Shown here: positions 37,352 to 44,603 of the stretch, piece after piece
Numbering within the stretch: position 1 is the first letter of the stretch
How the letters are laid out: every line of letters starts with the position of its first letter
Source of the DNA: Arenimonas malthae CC-JY-1
Lineage (GTDB): Bacteria > Pseudomonadota > Gammaproteobacteria > Xanthomonadales > Xanthomonadaceae
NCBI RefSeq assembly: GCF_000747075.1
Contig: NZ_AVCH01000053.1
Location: 1 to 47,661, forward strand
DNA: 47,661 bases
Reading direction: 5' to 3'
Made by a program: the position numbers and the translations under genes
The notes under the pieces: generated by a model
Told to the model about the DNA's origin: nothing
Databases searched by the model: none
The model's input: only the letters and a program-made list of their open reading frames with translations

Positions 37352-38515
37352 ATGGCCCTGAACCCGACCGACCTGTTCGACATCCGTTCGCTGCTCTCGG
37401 AAGAGGAGCGCATGATCCAGGACAGCGTCGCCCGCTTCACCGACGAGAAGGTGCTGCCGATCATCGGCGACTGCTTCGACCAGGGCCGCTTCCCCGAGGA
37501 ACTGGTGCCCGAGATCGCGGCCATGGGCCTGCTGGGTTCCTCGCTGCCCGAGAAGTACGGCTGCGCCAACCTCAACGCCGTCAGCTACGGCCTGATCTGC
37601 CAGGAGCTCGAGCGCGGTGATTCCGGCATCCGCAGCTTCGTCTCGGTGCAGAGCTCGCTGTGCATGTACCCCATCTACGCCTACGGCTCGGAAGAGCAGC
37701 GCCAGAAGTACCTGCCGGGCATGGCCCGCGGCGAGATCATCGGCTGCTTCGGCCTGACCGAGCCGCACGGTGGTTCCGACCCGGCCAACATGAAGACGAC
37801 CGCCAAGAAGGACGGCGGCGACTGGGTCATCAACGGCGCCAAGATGTGGATCACCAACGGCTCGCTGGCCGACATCGCCATCGTCTGGGCGATGACCGAC
37901 GAGGGCATCCAGGGCTTCATCGTCGAGAAGGGCACCAAGGGCTTCGAAACCCAGGTCGTGCACAAGAAGATGAGCCTGCGCGCCTCGGTCACCTCGGCCC
38001 TGTTCTTCGACGGCGTGCGCGTGCCCGACAGCCAGCGCCTGCCGAACGTGAAGGGCCTCAAGGGCCCGCTGGGCTGCCTCAGCCAGGCCCGCTACGGCAT
38101 CACCTGGGGCCCGATCGGCGCCGCCATCGCCAGCTACACCTCGGCGCTGGAGTATTCCAAGACCCGCATCCTGTTCAACCGCCCGATCGCCGCCACCCAG
38201 GCCGTGCAGCTCAAGCTGGCCGACATGGCCCGCCGCATCACGCTCGCGCAGCTGCTGTCGCTGCAGCTGGGCCGCCTCAAGGACGCCGGCACGCTGCAGC
38301 ATTCGCAGGTGTCGCTGGCGAAGTGGAACAACTGCCGCATGGCGCTGGACATCGCCCGCGAGGCGCGCGACATCCTCGGCGGCGCCGGCATCACCACCGA
38401 GCACCCGCCGATCCGCCACGCGCTCAACCTCGAGTCGGTCATCACCTACGAGGGCACCGAGACCGTGCACCAGCTGGTCATCGGCCGCGAAGTCACCGGC
38501 ATCAACGCGTTCTGA
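37352..38515 (+). CDS. gcdH: Glutaryl-CoA dehydrogenase
   Basis: A 387-residue acyl-CoA dehydrogenase that oxidises and decarboxylates glutaryl-CoA to crotonyl-CoA using FAD. It matches GCDH closely: SVQSSL and the following PIYAYGSEEQRQKYLP, GCFGLTEPHGGSDP, LRASVTSALFFDGV, ARYGITWGPIGA and LQLGRLKD. The substrate-binding arginine is R94 and the catalytic base is E367 in TYEGTETVHQL; both agree with human GCDH R94 and E370. The end REVTGINAF also fits. A TAAAAT -10-like element at 37313-37318 precedes it. The E1 gene follows after 5 bp, so both are probably one operon. Confidence 0.96.
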   Translation: MALNPTDLFDIRSLLSEEERMIQDSVARFTDEKVLPIIGDCFDQGRFPEELVPEIAAMGLLGSSLPEKYGCANLNAVSYGLICQELERGDSGIRSFVSVQSSLCMYPIYAYGSEEQRQKYLPGMARGEIIGCFGLTEPHGGSDPANMKTTAKKDGGDWVINGAKMWITNGSLADIAIVWAMTDEGIQGFIVEKGTKGFETQVVHKKMSLRASVTSALFFDGVRVPDSQRLPNVKGLKGPLGCLSQARYGITWGPIGAAIASYTSALEYSKTRILFNRPIAATQAVQLKLADMARRITLAQLLSLQLGRLKDAGTLQHSQVSLAKWNNCRMALDIAREARDILGGAGITTEHPPIRHALNLESVITYEGTETVHQLVIGREVTGINAF

Positions 38516-38520
38516 GCGCC

Positions 38521-40782
38521 ATGACCGCCCCCCTGATCCCGGCCCGCCACAAGGACGTCAACCGCGCCAAGGTCTGCGACGACAACTTCACCGAGTTCGT
38601 GAAGGGCTGGCAGGGGACGCCGCAGCACCGGCCGGCGCCGCACGAGCCGGTGCTCGACGGCAGCGCCTGCACGGCCGAAGACTTCCTGGCCCTGTTCGAA
38701 TCGCAGCTGGTGTCGCGCCACCTCGACCTGATGGCGCGCGTGCTGCGCGTGCAGCAGAAGGTGTTCTACACCATCGGCTCCTCGGGCCACGAGGGCAATG
38801 CCATGGTGGCGCGGCTGACGCGCCACACCGACCCGGCCTTCCTGCACTACCGCTCCGGCGGCTTCATGGCCGAGCGCTTCCGCAAGCTGCCGGGCATGGA
38901 CCCGGTGATGGATTCCGCGCTCAGCTTCGCCGCCAGCAAGGACGACCCGGCCTCGGGCGGCCGCCACAAGGTCTGGGGCAGCAAGCCGCTGTGGGTACTG
39001 CCGCAGACCTCGACGATCGCCTCGCACCTGCCCAAGGCCCTGGGCACCGCCATCGCCATCGAGCAGGCGCGCCGCATCGGCCACGAGTTGCCGATCCCGC
39101 AGGATTCGATCGCCATCTGCAGCTTCGGCGACGCCTCGAGCAACCACGCCACCGCCCAGACCGCCTTCAACACCGCGCAGTGGACGGCCTACCAGAAGCT
39201 GCCGGCGCCGGTGCTGTTCGTCTGCGAGGACAACGGCATCGGCATCTCGGTGAAGACCCCGGGCGGCTGGATCGGCAATGCCTTCCGCCACCGAGACGGG
39301 CTGGACTATTTCTACGCCGACGGCCTCGACCTGGCCGAAGGCTACGGCCAGGTGCAGGCCGCGGTGGAACACTGCCGGCGCACGCGCCGCCCGACCTTCC
39401 TGCACCTCAAGACCACCCGAATCATGGGCCACGCCGGCACCGACTTCGAGATCGAGTGGCGCAGCTTCGAGGAGCTGATGGCGGTGGAAGCCACCGACCC
39501 GCTGCTGCGCTCGGCCGAGATCGCGCTGGTCTCGGGCCTGATGTCTAAGGACGAGCTGTTGCAGAAGTACGAAGCCATGCGCGCGCGCTGCTTCGCCGCC
39601 GCGGAGGAAGCCGACCGCCGCCCGAAGCTGACCGACCTGGCCGAGGTGATGGCGCCGCTGGCGCCGTACACGCCCGACAAGGTGGCCGCCGAGGCCAGCC
39701 GCAGCGACTACGCCGACAAGCGCCTGGCCGTGTTCGGCGGCGAGGCGAAGCTGCCCGAGAACCAGCCGCCGAAGCACCTGGCCATCCAGATCAACCAGGC
39801 CCTGCACGACCTGTTCTGCAAGTACCCGGAAACGCTGCTGTTCGGCGAGGACGTGGCGCAGAAGGGCGGCGTCTACACGGTCACCAAGGGCCTGCACAAG
39901 GCGTTCAAGAACGCCCGCGTGTTCAACACGCTGCTCGACGAGACCATGATCCTGGGCCTGGCCCAGGGTTACGCCAACATGGGCATGCTGCCGATGCCCG
40001 AGATCCAGTACCTGGCGTATTTCCACAACGCCTGCGACCAGATCCGCGGCGAGGCCTGCAGCCTGCAGTTCTTCTCCAACGGCCAGTACCGCAACCCGAT
40101 GGTGATGCGCGTGGCCTCGCTGGGGTACCAGCGCGGCTTCGGCGGCCATTTCCACAACGACAACTCGATCACCGCGCTGCGCGACATCCCCGGCCTGGTG
40201 GTCGGCTGCCCCAGCCGCGGCGACGACGCCGCCACCATGCTGCGCACGATGATGGCCATGGCGAAGGTGGACGGCCGCGTCTGCGCCTACCTCGAGCCGA
40301 TCGCGCTGTACATGACCAAGGACCTGTACGAGCCGGGCGACGGCCAGTGGCTGACCAGCTACCCGCCGGTCGACCAGGCGATGGTGCTGGGCGAGGAGCG
40401 CGTCTACGCGCCCGAAGCCCGCGACCTGGTCATCTTCACCTTCGGCAACGGCGTGCCCATGAGCCTGCGCGCCGCGCGCCGCATCGAAGCCGCGAAGGGT
40501 TGGAAGGTGCGCGTGGTGGACCTGCGCTGGCTGCAGCCGCTCAACGGCGACGCGATCGCACGCCATGCCGGCGAGTGCGACCGCATCCTGGTGGTGGACG
40601 AAGGCCGCCGCTCGGCGGGCGTGGGCGAGGGCGTGATCACCGCGGTGGTCGAGGCCGGCCACGGTGCCAAGCCGCTGCGCCGGGTGGTCGGCGAGGACAC
40701 CTACACGCCGCTGGCGGGCGCCGCCTTCCTGGTCATTCCCAGCGACGATGACATCGTGGCCATGGCCGAGCGCCTGGCCTGA
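38521..40782 (+). CDS. Fused alpha-beta 2-oxoacid dehydrogenase E1 (possible 2-oxoadipate dehydrogenase)
   Basis: A 753-residue fusion of E1 alpha (about 1-390) and E1 beta (about 420-753), the thiamine-diphosphate subunits of a branched-chain-type 2-oxoacid dehydrogenase. The alpha half has the TPP motif GDASSNHATAQTAFNTAQW (203-221) ending EDNGIGIS (236-243), plus RTRRPTFLHLKTTRIMGHAG. The beta half has LLFGEDVAQKGG (439-450), ETMILGLAQGYANMG (474-488) and GGHFHNDNS (541-549), where a catalytic histidine is expected. It begins 5 bp after gcdH. The partner suggests 2-oxoadipate as substrate, giving glutaryl-CoA, but branched-chain 2-oxoacids remain possible. No E2 or E3 gene is visible nearby. 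Confidence 0.88.
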   Translation: MTAPLIPARHKDVNRAKVCDDNFTEFVKGWQGTPQHRPAPHEPVLDGSACTAEDFLALFESQLVSRHLDLMARVLRVQQKVFYTIGSSGHEGNAMVARLTRHTDPAFLHYRSGGFMAERFRKLPGMDPVMDSALSFAASKDDPASGGRHKVWGSKPLWVLPQTSTIASHLPKALGTAIAIEQARRIGHELPIPQDSIAICSFGDASSNHATAQTAFNTAQWTAYQKLPAPVLFVCEDNGIGISVKTPGGWIGNAFRHRDGLDYFYADGLDLAEGYGQVQAAVEHCRRTRRPTFLHLKTTRIMGHAGTDFEIEWRSFEELMAVEATDPLLRSAEIALVSGLMSKDELLQKYEAMRARCFAAAEEADRRPKLTDLAEVMAPLAPYTPDKVAAEASRSDYADKRLAVFGGEAKLPENQPPKHLAIQINQALHDLFCKYPETLLFGEDVAQKGGVYTVTKGLHKAFKNARVFNTLLDETMILGLAQGYANMGMLPMPEIQYLAYFHNACDQIRGEACSLQFFSNGQYRNPMVMRVASLGYQRGFGGHFHNDNSITALRDIPGLVVGCPSRGDDAATMLRTMMAMAKVDGRVCAYLEPIALYMTKDLYEPGDGQWLTSYPPVDQAMVLGEERVYAPEARDLVIFTFGNGVPMSLRAARRIEAAKGWKVRVVDLRWLQPLNGDAIARHAGECDRILVVDEGRRSAGVGEGVITAVVEAGHGAKPLRRVVGEDTYTPLAGAAFLVIPSDDDIVAMAERLA

Positions 40783-40798
40783 TGTCGTTTTGCTGGAC

Positions 40799-41698
40799 AT
40801 GAGCCCGTCCCGGCCCCAGACGATCCTCTTCGCCGACGTCAGCGGCAGCACCCGGCTGTTCGAGACCAAGGGTGACGTCGAGGCGCGCCGGCTGATCGCG
40901 CTGGTCCTGGGTGCGCTGACCCAGGTTTGCCAGCAGCATGGCGGGCGGGTCATCAAGACCATCGGCGACGAGATCATGTGCACCTTCCCGGCCGCGCTCA
41001 ACGGCGTGCTGGCGGCCTGCGACATGCAGCGGCGCATGGCCCGCGACATCGACTTCGTGCGCGACAGCCTGGCCGTGCGCATCGGCCTGCACCATGGCGA
41101 TGCGCTCGAGGAGGCCGACGGCGACGTCTACGGCGACGCGGTGAACACCGCCGCGCGCATGGCTTCGCTGGCCAAGCGCGAACAGGTGGTGACCACGGCC
41201 GCCACCTACGACAGCCTGTCGGGCCGTGCGCCCGAGGCGCGCAGCCTGGGCAAGGCGCGGGTCAGCGGCAAGCTGCTGCCGATCGCCATCGTCGACCTGG
41301 TCTGGCAGGAGGACACCTCCGGCATGACCATGGTGCAAAGTTCGGTGCGCGCCGCCGCCGAGGAAGGCGAGGGCGCCGCGGTGCTGCGCCTGCGCCATCG
41401 CGGCCGGGTGGTCGAGCTGGGCCCGCATTCCGAGCCGTTTTCGATGGGCCGCGAACCGGGCAACGGCCTGCAGGTCGAGGCCGACTGGGTCAGCCGCACG
41501 CACGCCATGGTCGAGTACAAGCGCGGCCACTTCACGCTCTCGGACCGCTCCACGAATGGCACCTACGTGCGCATCGGCGAGGACGACGAGATCAAGCTGC
41601 ACCGCGACGAACTGCACCTTCGCAAGTCGGGCACCATCAGCCTGGGGCAGGGCATCGCCGTGAACACCGGCGATGCCATCCAGTTCGAACTGGGCTGA
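40799..41698 (+). CDS. Class III nucleotidyl cyclase fused to an FHA domain
   Basis: A 299-residue soluble protein. The N-terminal class III cyclase domain (about 6-170) carries the full canonical set: metal aspartates D13 (FADVSGST) and D57 (IGDEI), base-binding K53 and D109, and transition-state N116 and R120 (GDAVNTAARM). The K/D pair predicts adenylate rather than guanylate cyclase. The C-terminal FHA domain (about 200-295) has FSMGREPGNGLQV, WVSRTHAMVEY and LSDRSTNGTYV, so it should bind phosphothreonine peptides. There is no membrane segment. It starts 16 bp after the E1 gene and converges on the PhnD-like gene with 10 bp between stops. Confidence 0.93.
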   Translation: MSPSRPQTILFADVSGSTRLFETKGDVEARRLIALVLGALTQVCQQHGGRVIKTIGDEIMCTFPAALNGVLAACDMQRRMARDIDFVRDSLAVRIGLHHGDALEEADGDVYGDAVNTAARMASLAKREQVVTTAATYDSLSGRAPEARSLGKARVSGKLLPIAIVDLVWQEDTSGMTMVQSSVRAAAEEGEGAAVLRLRHRGRVVELGPHSEPFSMGREPGNGLQVEADWVSRTHAMVEYKRGHFTLSDRSTNGTYVRIGEDDEIKLHRDELHLRKSGTISLGQGIAVNTGDAIQFELG

Positions 41699-41708
41699 AG
41701 CGCCGGGC

Positions 41709-42596
41709 TCAGTCCTCGGCCTGGACCTCGATGCCGCCCAGCGCGTCCTCGTCGATCTCCACTTCCTCCACCGGCGCCGGAGCCGGGGCCGAAGGCTTCG
41801 GGCGGTAGCCGAACACGCCGGCGAGCAGCTTCTCGGTGCCGGCATAGGCGTCGTTGGAAGTCTCGACGAACTGGCTGGCGCCGAGTTCGGCCAGCACTTC
41901 GTACAGGGCGGCGTCCTCGTGCAGCTTCAGCATGGCCGTGGCCACCGCCTCGCGCACGTCGCCGGGCACGGTGCCGGCGGCGCTGAGCGTACGGCCGGTG
42001 AATTCGCGCGATTCCGACACCACCACCAGGTTCGGGTAGAGCTGGGCGATGTAGTTGGGCACCATCGCCGCCTCGGTTTCCTGCGAGAAGATCATTTCCA
42101 CGCCATCGCGCCAGTTCGAGGCCACCGACTTGATCTCGGGCTGGGCGATCGGGTTGCGGTAGATCTCGCCCAGCAGCAGGTAGCCCATGCTGGGCGCCGG
42201 CATGCTGACCACGCGGTAGCCGATCAGGCCCGCGGTGCCGCCTTCGGCGATGGCCGCGTCGGCCAGCAGCGAATAGCGGGTGGGCTCGGCCACGCGCACC
42301 AGCGGCGTGAAGCCGAGGCGGTCGATGCGGTAACTGGTGAAGTGCGCTTCCTCGAAGGCGAAGTCCACCTTCATGCCCGCGCGCAGGTCGCGCCAGTAGA
42401 CGTGGTAGTTGGCCGAGGTCTTGAGCTTGAAGGTGTGGCCGGTGCTGGCCGAGAGGTAGTCGAGCAGCGGCTTGTACACCAGCTGCGCCTGCGACGGCGG
42501 GTAGTTCGGCTCCACCGCGAGGGTGTAATCGGCGGCCAGCGACGGCGCCGAGACGAAAGCAAGTACGAAGGCCGCTAGGCCACGGATACGCTTCAT
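41709..42596 (-). CDS. Orphan PhnD-like periplasmic binding protein with acidic tail
   Basis: A 295-residue protein of the phosphate/phosphonate-binding (PhnD/PBP type 2) family. A signal peptide (about 1-22, SAPSLAA) is followed by YTLAVEPNYPPSQAQLVYKPLLDYL, and the family segments VDFAFEEAHFTSYRI and GTAGLIGYRVVSMPAPSMGYLL are present, each given here in part. The last 31 residues (265-295) are proline-rich, then acidic (EEVEIDEDALGG), and are not part of the binding fold. No transporter ATPase or permease lies next to it. A strong GGAGGAGT site precedes the ATG. It may act as a sensor or carrier rather than a transport component. The ligand is not known. Confidence 0.86.
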   Translation of the reverse strand: MKRIRGLAAFVLAFVSAPSLAADYTLAVEPNYPPSQAQLVYKPLLDYLSASTGHTFKLKTSANYHVYWRDLRAGMKVDFAFEEAHFTSYRIDRLGFTPLVRVAEPTRYSLLADAAIAEGGTAGLIGYRVVSMPAPSMGYLLLGEIYRNPIAQPEIKSVASNWRDGVEMIFSQETEAAMVPNYIAQLYPNLVVVSESREFTGRTLSAAGTVPGDVREAVATAMLKLHEDAALYEVLAELGASQFVETSNDAYAGTEKLLAGVFGYRPKPSAPAPAPVEEVEIDEDALGGIEVQAED

Positions 42597-42663
42597 GTTG
42601 GACTCCTCCCTTGCGGCCCGATATAGCAGATACGGCCGGGGGGCGCCAATCGTGACGCGGGTC

Positions 42664-43533
42664 TCAGGCGGGGCGGCGCAATCCTTCACGCAGCGGCAGG
42701 CGCCGGCAGGGCTGCCCCCCGGCCGCCAGGTCCCCCGGCGCGTCCGCGCCCAGCACCGCCAGGGCTTCGCGGCCGTCGCCGGTGGCGCAAACCACCGTGC
42801 CGACGGCCTGCCCGGCGGCGTCCACCGCCAGGCCAGGCTGCAGGCTTTCGCCGGCCAGGCGCACCAGGCCGCGCTTGGCCTGTCCCAGGTAATGCGTGCG
42901 CGCGACGATTTCCTGGCCCGGGTAGCAGCCCTTCTTGAGGCTGAAGGCCGCCAGGCGTTCGAGCGAGAGCATCTGCGGCGTCCACGCCTCCCGCTGGCCT
43001 TCCGGCAGGCGCGGCAGGCCGTGGGCGAGGTCGGCGGCATGCCAGGCCGAGGCCACGGCGGCGTCGGGTGCCGCCAGCGAAGGGTGCCCGGACGGCAGCA
43101 GCCACAGGCAGCGCGGGCCGTCTTCGCCGCCCATGTCCAGCGCCAGTCCGCCGTCGCCGCCATCCAGCACGGCATCGGCGGCGGCAAAAGCGGGCGAGGG
43201 GCCGGCCGCGGCCACCCAGGGCAATGGTTGCAGCACCACCTTGCTCCGGAACACGAAGCGTTTCATCCGTGACGCCAGTTCCTCCGCGGGGAAATCCGGC
43301 AGCACCATCAGGAATCGCGACGGCGCTGCATGGACAAGCGCGAACAGCGCAATCACCCGGCCCTTGGGCGTCAGCAGGCCATTCCAGTGCCAGCGGCCGG
43401 GCGCCAGCGCGGCCACGTCGTTCATCGCCTGCGCCTGCAGGAAGGCCGCGGCGTCGGGCCCCGACACCTCGAGGATGCCGTGGCCGGGCAGGGGATGGCA
43501 GGCGTTCGCGGCAAGGTTTGGCTTGAACGACAT
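42664..43533 (-). CDS. ygfZ: Folate-binding Fe-S cluster maturation protein YgfZ
   Basis: A 289-residue protein of the GcvT-like YgfZ family. The diagnostic motif KKGCYPGQEIVAR contains the conserved cysteine; LEVSGPDAAAFLQAQAMNDV and WNGLLTPKGRV are the folate-fold N-terminal pieces. YgfZ helps assembly or repair of certain Fe-S enzymes, with succinate dehydrogenase among those reported as affected. It diverges from the DUF1674-sdhCDAB cluster with only 24 bp between start codons, and the sdh promoter overlaps its 5' end. In E. coli ygfZ is likewise next to sdhE and ygfX. I chose the ATG at 43533. Confidence 0.94.
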   Translation of the reverse strand: MSFKPNLAANACHPLPGHGILEVSGPDAAAFLQAQAMNDVAALAPGRWHWNGLLTPKGRVIALFALVHAAPSRFLMVLPDFPAEELASRMKRFVFRSKVVLQPLPWVAAAGPSPAFAAADAVLDGGDGGLALDMGGEDGPRCLWLLPSGHPSLAAPDAAVASAWHAADLAHGLPRLPEGQREAWTPQMLSLERLAAFSLKKGCYPGQEIVARTHYLGQAKRGLVRLAGESLQPGLAVDAAGQAVGTVVCATGDGREALAVLGADAPGDLAAGGQPCRRLPLREGLRRPA

Positions 43534-43551
43534 GGGTGCGGGACTTAACAT
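43523..43551 (+). promoter_or_regulatory. Sigma70-like promoter of the DUF1674-sdhCDAB-sdhE operon
   Basis: TTGAAC (43523-43528), a 17-bp spacer and TAACAT (43546-43551). Each hexamer matches consensus at four positions. The hexamer ends 6 nt before the DUF1674 ATG, so the message would be leaderless. The -35 lies in the ygfZ coding start. Confidence 0.55.
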
Positions 43552-43557
43552 TGGCGG

Positions 43558-43734
43558 ATGGCGACCGAGCCGCGAATCATAGGCGAAACAGCCGCATCCC
43601 CCGAGCCCCAGCCTGGCGAGCCGCCCACGGGCGCGCCTGGCGCGGCGCCACCGGCGGAGGTCGGGGGCCGCGACGGCCCCGAACCCACCCGCTACGGCGA
43701 CTGGGAAAAGAACGGCCGCTGCATCGACTTCTGA
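43558..43734 (+). CDS. DUF1674 protein, SDHAF4-like succinate dehydrogenase assembly factor
   Basis: A 58-residue protein. The C-terminal 25 residues (EVGGRDGPEPTRYGDWEK then NGRCIDF) are the conserved DUF1674 signature, shared with mitochondrial SDHAF4, which binds flavinylated SDHA and protects it during assembly. The N-terminal part is a Pro/Ala/Glu-rich, probably disordered stretch. Its position 57 bp upstream of sdhC supports an assembly role for the bacterial enzyme. It is short enough to be missed by automatic gene calling. The start has no ribosome-binding site, but a TAACAT -10 element 6 nt upstream fits a leaderless transcript. The family match is clear; the function in bacteria is inferred. 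Confidence 0.88.
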   Translation: MATEPRIIGETAASPEPQPGEPPTGAPGAAPPAEVGGRDGPEPTRYGDWEKNGRCIDF

Positions 43735-43791
43735 CGCGGCGCCCACATCGCGCCTTCCATACTTCCCACCTCACCCAGACGAGCGCAGCCC

Positions 43792-44187
43792 ATGGCGACG
43801 CAAGAACGACCCCTGTCACCGCACCTGCAGGTCTACCGCCCGCAGATCACCAGCGTGATGTCCATCCTGCACCGCGCCACCGGCGTGGTCCTCGCCCTGG
43901 GGGCCCTGGTGCTCGCCGGCTGGCTGGTGGCCGCCGCGTCCAGCCCGGGCGCGTTCGAATCGCTGCAGGCGGTGCTGGCCTCGGTGCCGGGGCAGGTGGC
44001 GCTGTTCGCCTTCTCGGCCTGCCTGGTCTACCACTTCCTCAACGGCATCCGGCACCTGGCGTGGGACGCCGGCCACGGTTTCGACATCCCCAAGGTCTAT
44101 GCCAGCGGCTACGCCGTGATCGCGCTCGCCATCGTGCTGACCGCGGTGCTCTGGTACTTCGGCTTCACGGCGGGAGGTGCGGCATGA
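43792..44187 (+). CDS. sdhC: Succinate dehydrogenase cytochrome b556 subunit SdhC
   Basis: A 131-residue membrane subunit anchoring the enzyme and helping to hold heme b and quinone. The family N-terminus RPLSPHLQVYRPQITSVMS leads to ILHRATGVVLALGALVLAGW (S and R near the quinone site). A second helix, VALFAFSACLVYHFLNGIRH, contains the heme-ligand histidine, and HLAWDAGHGF follows. The third helix is about 104-125. It overlaps sdhD by ATGA. Operon order is DUF1674, sdhC, sdhD, sdhA, sdhB, sdhE. Confidence 0.96.
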   Translation: MATQERPLSPHLQVYRPQITSVMSILHRATGVVLALGALVLAGWLVAAASSPGAFESLQAVLASVPGQVALFAFSACLVYHFLNGIRHLAWDAGHGFDIPKVYASGYAVIALAIVLTAVLWYFGFTAGGAA

Positions 44188-44561
44188 GCCTGCGCAACCC
44201 GCTCGCGCGCGCCAAGGGCCTGGGCTCCGCCAAGGACGGCACCAGCCACTGGTGGCACCAGCGCCTGACCGCGATCGCGCTGATGTTGCTCACCCCGTGG
44301 TTCGTGATCCTCATGATCGGCCTGCTCGGCGACGACCAGGCCACCGTGCGCGCCACCCTGTCCCAGCCGCTCACCGCGATCCTGCTGACGGCCTTCGTGC
44401 TGTCGCTGTTCTGGCACGCCCGGCTGGGCCTGCAGGTGGTGATCGAGGACTACGTGCACGGCGGCGCCGAACTGGTGCTGCAGGTGGCGGTGAAGTTCGC
44501 CTACGCCATCGCCGCCATCGCCTCCCTGCTGGCCATCGGCCGCATCGTCTTTACTGCCTGA
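44184..44561 (+). CDS. sdhD: Succinate dehydrogenase membrane anchor subunit SdhD
   Basis: A 125-residue hydrophobic anchor with three membrane helices. The family motif SHWWHQRLTAIALMLLTPWF (about 21-40) is followed by FVLSLFWHARLGLQVVIEDYVHG, with the histidine/aspartate-tyrosine cluster next to heme and quinone. The ATG overlaps the sdhC stop codon (ATGA), so translation is coupled. It ends 42 bp before sdhA. Confidence 0.95.
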   Translation: MSLRNPLARAKGLGSAKDGTSHWWHQRLTAIALMLLTPWFVILMIGLLGDDQATVRATLSQPLTAILLTAFVLSLFWHARLGLQVVIEDYVHGGAELVLQVAVKFAYAIAAIASLLAIGRIVFTA

Positions 44562-44603
44562 TGCGCGCCATGGGCCGCATCGACAACAAACACTGAGAAC
44601 GCC

